From Flavobacterium sp. HBTb2-11-1 (GTDB taxonomy: Bacteria; Bacteroidota; Bacteroidia; Flavobacteriales; Flavobacteriaceae): a stretch of 64,000 nt of DNA. The notes beneath the pieces are model-generated. The model was not told the origin of the DNA. It worked only from the letters and a program-made list of their open reading frames with translations, and did no database searches. Shown in pieces: positions 1-10,123 of the stretch. Position numbers and translations under genes: made by a program. Position 1 is the stretch's first letter, and each line of letters opens with the position of its first letter. The stretch is taken from assembly GCF_009826975.1 (NCBI RefSeq), contig NZ_WUMO01000013.1, positions 1 to 64,000 of the forward strand, given 5' to 3'.

Positions 1-1
1 T

Positions 2-3000
2 AACTGTATCATTGCAGCGCCAGTTAGTGTAACTATCCCTGCATTGAACCCTCCAACCATTAATACTGTTAACGGAACAGATATTTACTGTGCTCCGACA
101 GCTAATACAACTAGTACAGTAACTGTAAATGTTACAAATGGAGTTGGTCCATTGCATTTCGAGATTCTTTCTCCGGCAAGTGCAACAACGAATACTTCGG
201 GAGCTACTAGTGGTGTGTTTACATTACTTGATGCAGGTACTTACTTATTCCAAGTAACAGATGCTAATGGTTGTAAAGACGAAGAATATTATACAGTTAA
301 ACCATTAGTTAACATTACAATTGCTACTCAATTGGTTAGTGATGTTAGCTGTAATGGCGGTGCAAATGGTTCTGTGAAATTTGACGTTGATAACTTCAGT
401 GGTACTTATACTGCCGCATTAATTGGTGGTCCAACTACTGGAACAATTACACAAGTAGGAAAAGTTGTTACTTTAACTAATCTGCCAATTGGTAATTATA
501 CAATTGAAGTTACAGATCAAATAACAAACTGTAAAGCTAGTGCTTCAGCGACTGTTGGTCAGCCATCAGTATTGACACTAACTGAAACAGCAAATGTTCA
601 TGCAAACTGTAATTCAGGTGCACAAGTAAGCGTTACAGCTGCAGGTGGAACTCCAAATTACAGATATGCATTTGTCGCGGGAACTGGAACTCCAACGGCT
701 ACAGATTACACTAATAGCAATAATGTGATATTAGATCCGGCTGTAAGTACAACTTGGAGAGCTTATGTTATTGATGCTAATAATTGTGAAACATTTATTC
801 CAATTACAATTGTGATGGATCCAATACCAAGCGCAATTACAGCAAACGTGACAAGCCAATGTCCAACAGCAGCTGGTGAATATACATTTACGGTTAACGT
901 TGGTTCGGGTGTTGCACCTTACGAGTATAGCATTGGAAGCGGATTCCAATCTAGCCCGACATTTACCGTAAATAAACCAGGAACATATGATATTACAGTA
1001 ATAGATGCAAATGCATGTACAGCAACTGCGACAGCAGCTGTGACTATTTCACCAGCATTACAGCTTAATACTGTTGTAAATACGCTTCCAAGCTGTACAT
1101 TAAATAATGGTGTAATTACAGCAACTGCTTCAGGTGGTTCTGCAACAGCAAATTATAGATATACTTTAGATGGCGGTGTTATTGTAAATACTACACCTGC
1201 GGTATTCAATAATGTCGCGCCAGGTACACATATTGTAAGAGTAAGAGACGTTGTTACAGGATGTGTATTCCAAGTAACAGTTGAAATTGCTCCAGCAACA
1301 GTGATAACAGGATTTGCATTACAAGGAACGAATGTGTCTTGTAAAGGCGGCTCTGATGCAACAATTACTGCTACTTTAGATCCAAGCAACGTGGGCGTAA
1401 ATGATAATCCAGTTTACACTTACACATTAACAGGTACGACGGCTTTAGGTGTTGCGGTAAACAGACCAGCTCAAACACTTAATGTATTCGAAAACCTTCA
1501 GGCGGGAGATTATACAGTGACGGTAACATCTGGTAGAGGTTGTCAAGATTCTGAAGATATTAGAATTAATGAAAACCCTTTAATCACAGTAGGCGCTCCA
1601 ATTATTGCACAGTACGGTTGTGCAACTGGTACAAATACGTCAGCTTATGCTACGATTACTGTAAGTACAGTAACAGGAGGTTCAGGTAACTATGTAATCT
1701 ACGAATTCTTGAAAAACGGTGTAGTAGTTCAAAAAGGTGCCGAAAAAGTATACAGCGAAGCTGATTTCTTAGGAGGAAGCTATACTATAAATGTTTATGA
1801 TGATAAAGGGTGTATGGGAACCACTGCAGCAGCATCAGTTATTAATCCATTTATTAGCCTGGATGCAATAAAAGTAAATGTGAATACAGCTGTTACATGT
1901 ACTTCTAATGAAGATATCACAGTAACTGTTACATCAACAGGCGGTACCCCAGTACTTCTTAATTATACAGTTACAGGTGTAAACGGAAATGCATTCATTC
2001 AGACAAATACAAGTGGTGTATTCACAGGATTAACAATAGGTGAATATCTAATTACGGTACATAACCCAGCAACTGGTTGTTCAATTCAAACAGTACATTA
2101 TGTTAATAATCCTAATACTTTCGACATTAAAGCAGTGACAGTAAACGGACAAATTTGTTATGGAGCTGCTAACGGAAGCGTAGATTTAACATTTGTTGAC
2201 AATCAATCGAACCCAACAAATGATGCAGGTGCATTCAACTATGTAATCACTGGCCCGGTTCCAAGCAACGGAACTGCAGCAAATGCAGGGCCAATTAGAA
2301 TTTCTAATTTAACTGCAGGTCAGTATACAGTTAGAGCAACATTGGTTAATAATCCATTCTGTACTGTCACAACATTATTTACAATTGAGCAACCAGCTGT
2401 AGAATTACAATTGTCAACTACAAAATCAGCTATTACTTGTGCTACAGGCAATAATGATGGTGAAATCTCTGCATCTGCTACAGGAGGTTGGGATAATAAG
2501 TACGAGTATCAATTGGTATTGAACGGAACAATCTTAGTAGATTACTCTCAACAATCTGTATTCTCTGGATTATCTGCTGGTACTTATACAATCAATGTTA
2601 GAGATAATGTGGGATGTATTGATACATCAACAGAAGTATTAGCTATTCCATCTCCAATAACATTTACTGCAACTCCGAGCGCAACAGTATTATCATGTTT
2701 TGGTGATAAAACTGCTACTATAACAGTTTCAGTTCCAACAGGAGGGCAAGGAAGTAATTATATGTACACATTAAACACTGTGGTTGGAACACAAACAATA
2801 TCTTCAGGTCCTCAATCATCGAATATTTTTGGTGGACTAGGTGCTGGTACTTATTCTATAAAAGTAACAGACGGATTTAATTGTGAGGCAACATCTGCAA
2901 GTATTGTTATTACAGAACCAACAGAAGTTATTCCTAACTTAATTTTGGCTTCTTCGCAAACTTGTAACGTACAATCGACACTTACATTAAGTGCAACAGG

Positions 3001-4663
3001 AGGTGTAGGTCCATATAGCTATAGTACAGATCCTAATTTTGCAACAAACATGGGCACATTTGCTTCATCTGTTACATTCTCTGTGCCAGTAGGAACTTAC
3101 AAATATTATGTGAGAGATACTAATAACTGTGTAAGTTTTGTTTCTAATGAAATAAAAATAGATCCTTTGGCTCCATTGACAGTAGAATTAGATATTACTA
3201 ATGCTGTAGTAAAATGTACTGGTGAAGCTACAGGAGTAATCGTTGCAGAAGCAAAAGGAGGTTTAGGAAACTATATCTATACTTTACAAGATGCAGCTGG
3301 AAACCCTATTCAAGGACCTCAAAACAACGGAAGATTTGAAAATCTTTTAATAGGAATTTATAAAGTAAAAGTAGACAGCGGAGATTGTAGTAGTACTTCT
3401 GTTAATGCTGTAATAACTGAGCCTGCAGCTGCATTGATAGCAACATTTACACCGACTAATGTTTCTTGTTTTGGTGAAAATAATGGTAAAATCGTAATTG
3501 CAGCGAGTGGAGGAACAGGAGTTATTAAATATGCAATCTCACCAGATTTAAATCAGTTTGATTTCATTACAACATTTGATAGACTTGCTCCAGGAACTTA
3601 TACAGTAATTGCTCAAGATGAAAATGGTTGTTATGTGAGACAAGATGTTGAAATTACACAACCTAACCCGGTTATTGTAACAGAAGTTCCAAACTCTATG
3701 ATCCCTGAAGTATGCGACGGAGATAAAGATGGTGCATTCAGTATTGAAGTTAAAGGTGGTACATTACCTTATAGCGTAAGTTTAGATAATGAAAAAGGAC
3801 CATTTACTCAGGGTACAGCTACTCAAACAATATTTGATTTCACTAATCTAGCTGGAGGAACACATACAGTATATGTGAAAGATGCAGAAGGTTGTATAAT
3901 TGAGTTTGTAGAAAACATGCCAAACGCAGTAATTCTTAATCCAACTGCTGAGGTAACATATGATTGCGTTAACAATACACAAGCCAACATGGTTGTAGTA
4001 ACAATTGATGCTTCAATTACGAACCCAGCAGATGTTGATTATTCATTAGATAACAATGGAGTATTCCAGCCAAGCAACATCTTTACAAATGTTCCTGCTG
4101 GTGATCACTTCATCGTTGCAAGACATACTAATGGTTGTGAGGTACCAACTCCAATCTTTACTGTTAATGCAGTTGCGGAACTTGGTTTAATCGACATCAC
4201 AAACCAAAGCAAAGACATCAACACAATTGTTGTACAAGCTTCTGGAGGTGTTGCTCCTTATGAGTACAGCTTCAATGGTGAACCATTCTCATCATCTAAT
4301 AGCTATAGAATCTACAAAACAGGAGATTATGTAGTTATCGTAAGAGATAAAAATGGTTGTGAGAAAACAATAACAGTTCATGGTACATTCTATGACTTCT
4401 GTATGCCAAACTACTTTACACCAAATGGTGACGGACAAAACGATACTATTGGTCCAGATTGTGGTGCATTAGCATACAAAGAGTTGACATTCGATATTTA
4501 TGATAGATACGGTAGAGTAGTAGCGAAATACCGTGTTAATGGAAAATGGGACGGTAGATATCATGGAGACGAATTACCAACAGGAGATTACTGGTATGTT
4601 CTTAAACTGAATGATCCAAAAGATCCAAGAGAATTTGTTGGACATTTCACATTATACAGATAA
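2..4663 (+). CDS. sprB: SprB-like gliding-motility adhesin, C-terminal part (5' end outside window)
   Basis: The reading frame is open from the window edge, so the first start-like codon (TTG at 44) is internal and about 1,553 C-terminal residues are visible. The protein is a string of roughly 80-100 residue modules, many starting with a Cys-Gly SprB-repeat signature (SCNGGANGSV, SCKGGSDATI, SCFGENNGKI) and closing with a T(Y/H)-x-V-x-DxxGC strand. The last ~90 residues (NYFTPNGDGQNDT, YDRYGRVV, KWDGRYHG, GDYWYVL) form a T9SS type B (CHU_C, gliding-associated) sorting domain, so the product should be exported by T9SS and displayed on the cell surface. A SprF gene follows after 43 nt, as for sprB of F. 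johnsoniae. The symbol is inferred from that order and the repeats; another large T9SS adhesin is possible. Confidence 0.8.
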   Translation, partial: NCIIAAPVSVTIPALNPPTINTVNGTDIYCAPTANTTSTVTVNVTNGVGPLHFEILSPASATTNTSGATSGVFTLLDAGTYLFQVTDANGCKDEEYYTVKPLVNITIATQLVSDVSCNGGANGSVKFDVDNFSGTYTAALIGGPTTGTITQVGKVVTLTNLPIGNYTIEVTDQITNCKASASATVGQPSVLTLTETANVHANCNSGAQVSVTAAGGTPNYRYAFVAGTGTPTATDYTNSNNVILDPAVSTTWRAYVIDANNCETFIPITIVMDPIPSAITANVTSQCPTAAGEYTFTVNVGSGVAPYEYSIGSGFQSSPTFTVNKPGTYDITVIDANACTATATAAVTISPALQLNTVVNTLPSCTLNNGVITATASGGSATANYRYTLDGGVIVNTTPAVFNNVAPGTHIVRVRDVVTGCVFQVTVEIAPATVITGFALQGTNVSCKGGSDATITATLDPSNVGVNDNPVYTYTLTGTTALGVAVNRPAQTLNVFENLQAGDYTVTVTSGRGCQDSEDIRINENPLITVGAPIIAQYGCATGTNTSAYATITVSTVTGGSGNYVIYEFLKNGVVVQKGAEKVYSEADFLGGSYTINVYDDKGCMGTTAAASVINPFISLDAIKVNVNTAVTCTSNEDITVTVTSTGGTPVLLNYTVTGVNGNAFIQTNTSGVFTGLTIGEYLITVHNPATGCSIQTVHYVNNPNTFDIKAVTVNGQICYGAANGSVDLTFVDNQSNPTNDAGAFNYVITGPVPSNGTAANAGPIRISNLTAGQYTVRATLVNNPFCTVTTLFTIEQPAVELQLSTTKSAITCATGNNDGEISASATGGWDNKYEYQLVLNGTILVDYSQQSVFSGLSAGTYTINVRDNVGCIDTSTEVLAIPSPITFTATPSATVLSCFGDKTATITVSVPTGGQGSNYMYTLNTVVGTQTISSGPQSSNIFGGLGAGTYSIKVTDGFNCEATSASIVITEPTEVIPNLILASSQTCNVQSTLTLSATGGVGPYSYSTDPNFATNMGTFASSVTFSVPVGTYKYYVRDTNNCVSFVSNEIKIDPLAPLTVELDITNAVVKCTGEATGVIVAEAKGGLGNYIYTLQDAAGNPIQGPQNNGRFENLLIGIYKVKVDSGDCSSTSVNAVITEPAAALIATFTPTNVSCFGENNGKIVIAASGGTGVIKYAISPDLNQFDFITTFDRLAPGTYTVIAQDENGCYVRQDVEITQPNPVIVTEVPNSMIPEVCDGDKDGAFSIEVKGGTLPYSVSLDNEKGPFTQGTATQTIFDFTNLAGGTHTVYVKDAEGCIIEFVENMPNAVILNPTAEVTYDCVNNTQANMVVVTIDASITNPADVDYSLDNNGVFQPSNIFTNVPAGDHFIVARHTNGCEVPTPIFTVNAVAELGLIDITNQSKDINTIVVQASGGVAPYEYSFNGEPFSSSNSYRIYKTGDYVVIVRDKNGCEKTITVHGTFYDFCMPNYFTPNGDGQNDTIGPDCGALAYKELTFDIYDRYGRVVAKYRVNGKWDGRYHGDELPTGDYWYVLKLNDPKDPREFVGHFTLYR

Positions 4664-4706
4664 CAAAATTATAGCCCCAATGATGTTATCTAAAAAAATT
4701 ATTACA

Positions 4707-5687
4707 ATGAAAAAGTTTATTTTATCCTTAGTACTCATGGCTGTAACAACAAGTTACAGCCAAGAGTTAAACCTACCAGTGTTTACGCAGTATTTAGCTG
4801 ATAACCCTTTTATTCTTTCTCCTGCTTATGCGGGTATTGGAGATAATCTCCGTATTAGAGCCAATGGCTTGACACAGTGGGTCGGAATTAAAGACGCACC
4901 AGACAACCAATCATTGTACGCCGATTTTCGTGTTCTGGATCGTTCCGGAGTAGGTATTTCATTGTATAATGACAGCAACGGTAATACAAGACAAACGGGG
5001 GCCAAAGTTTCTTTCGCGCACCACTTGATTTTAGATTATCGTTCAGAGCAATATCTTTCTTTTGGTATATCGTACAACTTCAATAGTTTTCGTTTAGAAA
5101 CTGGTAATTTTGTTGGTGACGTAAATGGGCCTGGAGGTGTTATAGATCCTTCGATAACAGATAACCGTCATACATCAAACAATAACTTTGACATTAGTGC
5201 TTTGTATCGTAATAGAGGTTTTTATTTGAGTTTTAATGCCAATAACGTATTAAAGAAAAACTTGACTGCTGAAAGAACAGACGAACCAGACCTGCTATCA
5301 AATTTTCAAGTTTACTCTGGATTCACTTTTAGAGACGGAGAAAATAGACGTATCGAATACGAACCATCTGTTTTCTTCCAATATTTTGCGAGTGACCAGC
5401 GTTCTACAACCGATTTAAACTTCAAATACAGACGTTATAACCGTTACGAAGATTATTATTGGATCGGAGTTTCATACCGTTTCTTAAATGACCAGTTCCC
5501 AAAACCTTTGGCAATGGGACCAATGGCTGGTTTTATGAAATCTAAATTCTATTTTGCATACTCTTACCAGTTGATGTTTAATGGTCTTGGAGCATATAAC
5601 ACAGGAACACATTCCATCACAATCGGATTTGACTTCTTGCAATCAATCAGTAACTGTCCTTGTACACAAAGTCCGGTTCACGATTAA
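4707..5687 (+). CDS. sprF: PorP/SprF family outer-membrane protein (SprF)
   Basis: A 326-residue PorP/SprF family protein, predicted to be an outer-membrane beta-barrel. In F. johnsoniae SprF is needed to deliver SprB to the cell surface through T9SS. The N-terminus is a signal peptide (MKKFILSLVLMAVTTSYSQ) followed by the family opening LPVFTQYLADNPFILSPAYAG. The C-terminus ends in amphipathic strands (FYFAYSYQL, SITIGFDF). I chose ATG 4707 because the longer frame from 4611 would overlap the adhesin and put 32 unrelated residues before the signal peptide. It lies 43 nt after the adhesin stop, consistent with cotranscription. The pairing of one SprF-like protein with one type B adhesin is typical. 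Confidence 0.88.
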   Translation: MKKFILSLVLMAVTTSYSQELNLPVFTQYLADNPFILSPAYAGIGDNLRIRANGLTQWVGIKDAPDNQSLYADFRVLDRSGVGISLYNDSNGNTRQTGAKVSFAHHLILDYRSEQYLSFGISYNFNSFRLETGNFVGDVNGPGGVIDPSITDNRHTSNNNFDISALYRNRGFYLSFNANNVLKKNLTAERTDEPDLLSNFQVYSGFTFRDGENRRIEYEPSVFFQYFASDQRSTTDLNFKYRRYNRYEDYYWIGVSYRFLNDQFPKPLAMGPMAGFMKSKFYFAYSYQLMFNGLGAYNTGTHSITIGFDFLQSISNCPCTQSPVHD

Positions 5688-5731
5688 ACAAATAATTTTT
5701 ATCATCTTTAAGAATTATTTTGTTTGTTTTC
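5686..5731 (+). terminator. Weak hairpin after sprF
   Basis: AAACAAATAATT pairs with AATTATTTTGTTT (one bulge) right after the sprF stop codon and is followed by a T-rich stretch. It is AT-only, so termination strength is doubtful. The remaining ~110 nt up to pgk show only the pgk -7 element. Confidence 0.35.
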
Positions 5732-5805
5732 ATAATTTACAACGTTTTCGTTTTTATTGTTCGATTATTTTTGCTTTTTTGAAATTTAGACTACTGTAAA
5801 AGTTC

Positions 5806-5813
5806 TATATTTG
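5806..5813 (+). promoter_or_regulatory. -7 element for pgk
   Basis: TATATTTG matches the Bacteroidota -7 consensus TAnnTTTG and ends 32 nt before the pgk ATG. A TTG at 5779-5781 is spaced 24 nt upstream, just over the usual -33 spacing. Confidence 0.5.
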
Positions 5814-5845
5814 TTATTCTTTCAAAAAATTAAAAAAATTAGCAG

Positions 5846-7033
5846 ATGAAAACTTTAAACGATTTCGATTTTAAAAATAAAAAAGCAATTATTCGTGTTG
5901 ACTTCAACGTGCCATTGGATGAAAATTTTAATGTAACCGATACAACACGTATTGAGGCTGCAAAACCAACAATCGATACAATTTTAAAACAAGGTGGAAG
6001 TGTGATTTTAATGTCGCATTTAGGAAGACCAAAAGGAGCAGAAGAGAAATATTCTCTAAAACATATCTTAAAAACAGCTTCTGAGATTTTAGGAGTTCAA
6101 GTTAAATTTGCTGAAAACTGCGTTGGAGAACCAGCTCAAACTGCAGCAAAAGATTTAAAGCTAGGCGAAGTTCTTTTATTAGAAAATTTACGTTTTCATG
6201 CAGAAGAAGAAGCTGGGGATGTAGCTTTCGCTAAAGAATTGGCTTCTCTTGGAGACATCTATGTAAACGATGCATTTGGTACAGCTCACAGAGCACATGC
6301 ATCTACTACAATTATCGCACAATTTTTTCCAAACGATAAATGTTTCGGAACATTATTGGCAAAAGAAATTGACAGTTTAAATAAAGTTCTTAAAAACAGT
6401 GAAAAACCTGTAACAGCTGTTCTTGGTGGTTCAAAAGTTTCTTCTAAAATCACCGTTATCGAAAATATCTTAGATAAAGTAGATCACATGATTATTGGAG
6501 GTGGAATGACTTTTACTTTCATTAAAGCTCAAGGCGGAAAAATCGGCGAATCTATCTGCGAAGATGACAAATTAGATCTAGCTCTTGAAATTTTAAGATT
6601 AGCAAAAGAAAAAGGCGTTCAGGTTCATATTCCTGTTGATGTTATTGCTGCAGACGATTTCTCAAACAATGCAAATACTCAGGTTGTAGACGTAACTGAA
6701 ATTCCTGACGGATGGCAAGGTTTAGATGCAGGCCCAAAATCTTTAGAGAATTTCAAAAAAGTAATTTTGGAGTCAAAAACAATTCTTTGGAACGGTCCAT
6801 TAGGAGTTTTTGAAATGGAAACGTTCTCTAAAGGAACAATCGCATTAGGGGATTATATCGCAGAAGCTACAGCAAATGGAGCGTTTTCATTAGTTGGTGG
6901 TGGAGATTCTGTTGCAGCAGTAAAACAGTTCGGATTTGAAGATAAAATGAGCTACGTTTCCACTGGTGGCGGGGCTATGCTTGAAATGTTAGAAGGAAGA
7001 ATTTTACCTGGAATCGCAGCGATTTTAGACTAA
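5846..7033 (+). CDS. pgk: Phosphoglycerate kinase
   Basis: Cytoplasmic glycolytic enzyme that transfers phosphate between 1,3-bisphosphoglycerate and ADP. The 395-residue length is normal for a bacterial PGK. Visible family motifs are RVDFNVPLDE near residue 20, SHLGRPKG near 60 and VNDAFGTAHRAHAST near 140 for the N-terminal substrate domain. In the C-terminal nucleotide domain they are GGSKVSSK, NGPLGVFE and VGGGDSVAA near 350. The ATG is preceded by an A-rich leader and a TATATTTG element, so it appears to have its own promoter between the sprF and lytic transglycosylase genes. Nothing unusual. Confidence 0.97.
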   Translation: MKTLNDFDFKNKKAIIRVDFNVPLDENFNVTDTTRIEAAKPTIDTILKQGGSVILMSHLGRPKGAEEKYSLKHILKTASEILGVQVKFAENCVGEPAQTAAKDLKLGEVLLLENLRFHAEEEAGDVAFAKELASLGDIYVNDAFGTAHRAHASTTIIAQFFPNDKCFGTLLAKEIDSLNKVLKNSEKPVTAVLGGSKVSSKITVIENILDKVDHMIIGGGMTFTFIKAQGGKIGESICEDDKLDLALEILRLAKEKGVQVHIPVDVIAADDFSNNANTQVVDVTEIPDGWQGLDAGPKSLENFKKVILESKTILWNGPLGVFEMETFSKGTIALGDYIAEATANGAFSLVGGGDSVAAVKQFGFEDKMSYVSTGGGAMLEMLEGRILPGIAAILD

Positions 7034-7081
7034 AAAATCACAATTAACATTTTTTTAAACACTTTTCTTCAATAAAGAGCT

Positions 7082-7089
7082 TAGATTTG
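7082..7089 (+). promoter_or_regulatory. -7 element for the LysM lytic transglycosylase
   Basis: TAGATTTG matches TAnnTTTG, 54 nt upstream of the ATG at 7144. No clear TTG lies at -33 spacing. Confidence 0.4.
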
Positions 7090-7143
7090 CAAAAATACAA
7101 CTCTTGTAATTGTTTGAATTACAGAATTTTAAAATAATGTTAT

Positions 7144-8955
7144 ATGATTGTAAGGAAATTATCGATTGTGGTTTCGGCTTTCTTCTCGTTAGCTGTGTGT
7201 GCACAGGAAACGGCAAAGACAGACTTAGAACTGAAGCCAGAGGTTAAGCTTTCATATTTAGATTCTATTAAAAGCACATTCAAAAAAAACGATCTTGCGA
7301 CAAAAGTAGATAGTTTATGGATGAACGAATTAGTAAGTCTGGATATTTATGATGATCTGACCAAAGACATTCAAACCATTAACAAAGATGTTACTGTTGA
7401 TGAAGAACTCCCAACCGAACTGCTAAAGCAGCGTTTGGCAGCGATGAATCAGAAATCACCTTTTGAGATCGAATACAATCAAGGTTTAGAAAATATAATA
7501 AAGTCATTTCTTAAGAACCGTAAAAAATCGTTTTCTCGATTAATGGCTTTATCAGAATATTATTTCCCAATCTTCGAGGACGCTTTTGCCAAACAAAACG
7601 TTCCTCTGGAAATAAAATATTTAGCCGTTGTAGAATCTGCTTTAAATCCTAAAGCAGTTTCTAAAATGGGCGCGACGGGTCTTTGGCAGTTTATGTACGG
7701 AACCGGAAAACAATACGCTTTGAAAATCGATTCTTATATCGATGAAAGAAGTGACCCTCTTAAAGCTACTGCTGCGGCGTCAGAATACATGACCAAAATG
7801 TTCAATATTTTTGGTGACTGGGAACTGGTGTTAGCTTCTTACAACTCAGGTCCAGGAAATGTGACAAAAGCAATTCGTCGTTCTGGCGGAAAAACAAAAT
7901 ACTGGGACATTCGTAATTATCTTCCAAAAGAAACTCAAGGTTATGTACCTGCTTTCTTAGCAACAATGTACCTTTTTGAATACCACAAAGAACATGGCAT
8001 TAATCCAGAAAGAGCTGTGGTTAAAAATTTTGAAACGGATACAGTAGCGGTCAAAAATCAAATGTCTTTCAAACAGCTTGCAGATTTGTTAGACATGCCA
8101 CAATCTCAAATTCAGCTTTTAAATCCGTCATACAAAATGGGAGTTATTCCATTTTATCAGGGAGAACAGCATTTTATCAGACTTCCAAAAGATAAAATCG
8201 CAACATTTGTTTCCAACGAAGAACAGATTTATGCTTACGTAAAACATGATGCAGAGTTTAGAACCACTTCATCTCGACTTGCTGTAAAATATGCACCAAA
8301 AGTGAAACCAGCGGCTGTTAAACCAGCAGCGGTTGATAATGGTGATTTTGAATTTTATAAAGTTAGAAAAGGAGACAATTTAGGCGCGATTGCTGCTAAG
8401 TATGATGTAAGTATTTCCGATATTAAAAAATGGAATAACTTAAAAACAAATGCTGTAGCAATTGGACGAAGCCTAAAAATTAAAGCAGAAGAAGAGGCTC
8501 CTGTTAAAACTCTTCCTGCTGTTGTAGATAAAGAACAAGCAATTGCATCTGCAGAAAATAAAGAGAAAACAACCGTAGATATGGACTATGTTGTGGTGGC
8601 TGGAGATAATTTAGGCAGCATTGCAAAGAAATTCGGTACGACTATTGCGGAGTTAAAAGAACTTAATAATTTAACTTCAAATAACATTGGTTTAGGAAAA
8701 ACATTGATTATTTCTAAAGCAGCGGTCGTTATAGAAGAGCCGGCTTCAACAGCAATTGCATCAAACTCGGTTGATTCATTCAAGAAAAAAGCACCTTCTA
8801 AAAACGTTAGTGAAGATTATTACGTTAAAAAAGGAGATTCTTTATACAGCATTTCTAAAAAATATCCTGGAGTAACAATTTCAGATATTAAAAAATGGAA
8901 TGGTATTAAAGATGAAGATATTAAACCGGGAATGAAACTTAAAATAAACGGATAA
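7144..8955 (+). CDS. LysM-containing lytic transglycosylase (MltD/SLT type)
   Basis: A 603-residue exported murein hydrolase. The signal peptide (residues 1-20, ending VCAQ) leads to an SLT/GH23 domain at about 105-270. The expected catalytic glutamate is E164 in AVVESALNP, followed by the conserved GATGLWQF and LASYNSGPGNV blocks. Three LysM peptidoglycan-binding repeats start near residues 403, 481 and 558 (each with a KGD/AGD-sL motif and a PGxxLKI-like end). This matches MltD-like enzymes that cleave glycan strands to 1,6-anhydromuropeptides in the periplasm. The 110-nt gap after pgk contains its own -7 element. Ala/Pro/Val-rich linkers separate the domains. Confidence 0.93.
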   Translation: MIVRKLSIVVSAFFSLAVCAQETAKTDLELKPEVKLSYLDSIKSTFKKNDLATKVDSLWMNELVSLDIYDDLTKDIQTINKDVTVDEELPTELLKQRLAAMNQKSPFEIEYNQGLENIIKSFLKNRKKSFSRLMALSEYYFPIFEDAFAKQNVPLEIKYLAVVESALNPKAVSKMGATGLWQFMYGTGKQYALKIDSYIDERSDPLKATAAASEYMTKMFNIFGDWELVLASYNSGPGNVTKAIRRSGGKTKYWDIRNYLPKETQGYVPAFLATMYLFEYHKEHGINPERAVVKNFETDTVAVKNQMSFKQLADLLDMPQSQIQLLNPSYKMGVIPFYQGEQHFIRLPKDKIATFVSNEEQIYAYVKHDAEFRTTSSRLAVKYAPKVKPAAVKPAAVDNGDFEFYKVRKGDNLGAIAAKYDVSISDIKKWNNLKTNAVAIGRSLKIKAEEEAPVKTLPAVVDKEQAIASAENKEKTTVDMDYVVVAGDNLGSIAKKFGTTIAELKELNNLTSNNIGLGKTLIISKAAVVIEEPASTAIASNSVDSFKKKAPSKNVSEDYYVKKGDSLYSISKKYPGVTISDIKKWNGIKDEDIKPGMKLKING

Positions 8956-9001
8956 TAGAAAAATCTTATTAAATTTGGGTTTTATTTCATAAATTAAAAA
9001 A

Positions 9002-9970
9002 ATGAATAAAACCCATTTTTTATTGCTATTAATTCCATTTTTCCTGACTTCTTGTTTCAAAAGTGAAAAACAAAACGAAACAGTCTCTGGAAAAACCAAT
9101 ACCATTTCGGTAATTATTGATGACCAGTTATGGTATGGAGAAGTGGGCGATAGTATCAGAAATAAATTTGCCTCTCCGGTTCTTGGACTTACCCAAGAAG
9201 AACCACTTTTTACCATAAACCAATATCCAGCCAGATTGCTTGAAGGTTTTGTGACCGATAGCCGAAGCATTATTGTGGTCAAAAAAGCACCTGTAGATAA
9301 ATTCGAAATCATTCGAAGTAAAACATTACCTCACAATACATTCCGCATATACGGGAAATCTGTAGACGATATTATCTGCAGTATTGAGTTGAACGCCCCG
9401 CAAATAATTAAAATTATTCACGACGCTGAAATTCAAAAAATTCAAGAAGACAACAGTGCCTCGCTGTTAAATAAAGCAATCATAAAAAATAAATTTCATA
9501 TTAATATTCAGATTCCGACAGGATATGAATACATGCTGCACAAAAAGAAATTCATCTGGCTTAAGAAAGAAATTATAAGTGGCAATACGAGTTTATTAAT
9601 TTACCAGATTCCGCTTCATAATTTCAAGAAGAAAAAAGATGTTGTCAATGCAATTGTCAAAATGCGTGATTCGATTGGGAAATATATTCAAGGACGCGAG
9701 CCTAACACCCAAATGATTACCAGTGAAGCGTATGCACCCTATTTTTCAAAAGTGATTTTAGACAATAAAAACGCATTCGAAACAAAAGGAACATGGGAAT
9801 TGAAAAATGATTTCATGACTGGGCCATTTATCAATTATGCTATTATTGATGAAACCTTTAATCGCGTTCTGGTTATCGAAGGATTCTCTTATTCGCCCTC
9901 ACATCAAGAACGCGATTTAATGCTGGAACTAGAAGCGATAATAAAAACAGTGAGAATCGACAAACGATAA
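9002..9970 (+). CDS. DUF4837 family lipoprotein
   Basis: A 322-residue predicted lipoprotein: the signal peptide ends in the lipobox FLTSC (Cys ~18). The body resembles the DUF4837 family of Bacteroidota, with the opening sIIDDQLWYGEVGDSIRNKFASP and a conserved PLFTINQ / SIIVV block. The function of that family is not known. It lies 46 nt after the lytic transglycosylase and may be cotranscribed with it; no terminator is visible between them. The family assignment is from memory of sequence features; the lipoprotein call is seen directly. Confidence 0.75.
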   Translation: MNKTHFLLLLIPFFLTSCFKSEKQNETVSGKTNTISVIIDDQLWYGEVGDSIRNKFASPVLGLTQEEPLFTINQYPARLLEGFVTDSRSIIVVKKAPVDKFEIIRSKTLPHNTFRIYGKSVDDIICSIELNAPQIIKIIHDAEIQKIQEDNSASLLNKAIIKNKFHINIQIPTGYEYMLHKKKFIWLKKEIISGNTSLLIYQIPLHNFKKKKDVVNAIVKMRDSIGKYIQGREPNTQMITSEAYAPYFSKVILDNKNAFETKGTWELKNDFMTGPFINYAIIDETFNRVLVIEGFSYSPSHQERDLMLELEAIIKTVRIDKR

Positions 9971-9971
9971 G

Positions 9972-10080
9972 TTTTTGTTTCAGGTTTCACATTTCAAGTT
10001 TTGTGCGTACTTAATGGTTCTAGTGTCCTTTGTGTAAAACCTTGCAACTTGAACCTCAAACTTCAAACTTGAAACAAAAA
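9972..10080. repeat. Word-like inverted intergenic repeat
   Basis: TTTTTGTTTCAGGTTT (9972-9987) pairs with AAACTTGAAACAAAAA (10065-10080) with one mismatch. The interior contains repeated caacttgaacctcaaacttcaaac-type words. It is followed by TTTTTT and may act as a terminator after the DUF4837 gene. Confidence 0.55.
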
Positions 10081-10123
10081 TTTTTTGTACTTTTATTCAT
10101 AACAAACATAAAAACAAATAGTT

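Noticed and set aside
4611..4706. N-terminal extension of SprF overlapping the adhesin
   Set aside because: It would precede a clear signal peptide and overlap the T9SS sorting domain in another frame.
5785..5802. TTTAGAC-like half palindrome upstream of pgk as a metal operator
   Set aside because: The second arm (TGTAAAAG) does not match TCTAAA and pgk is a poor candidate for metal control.
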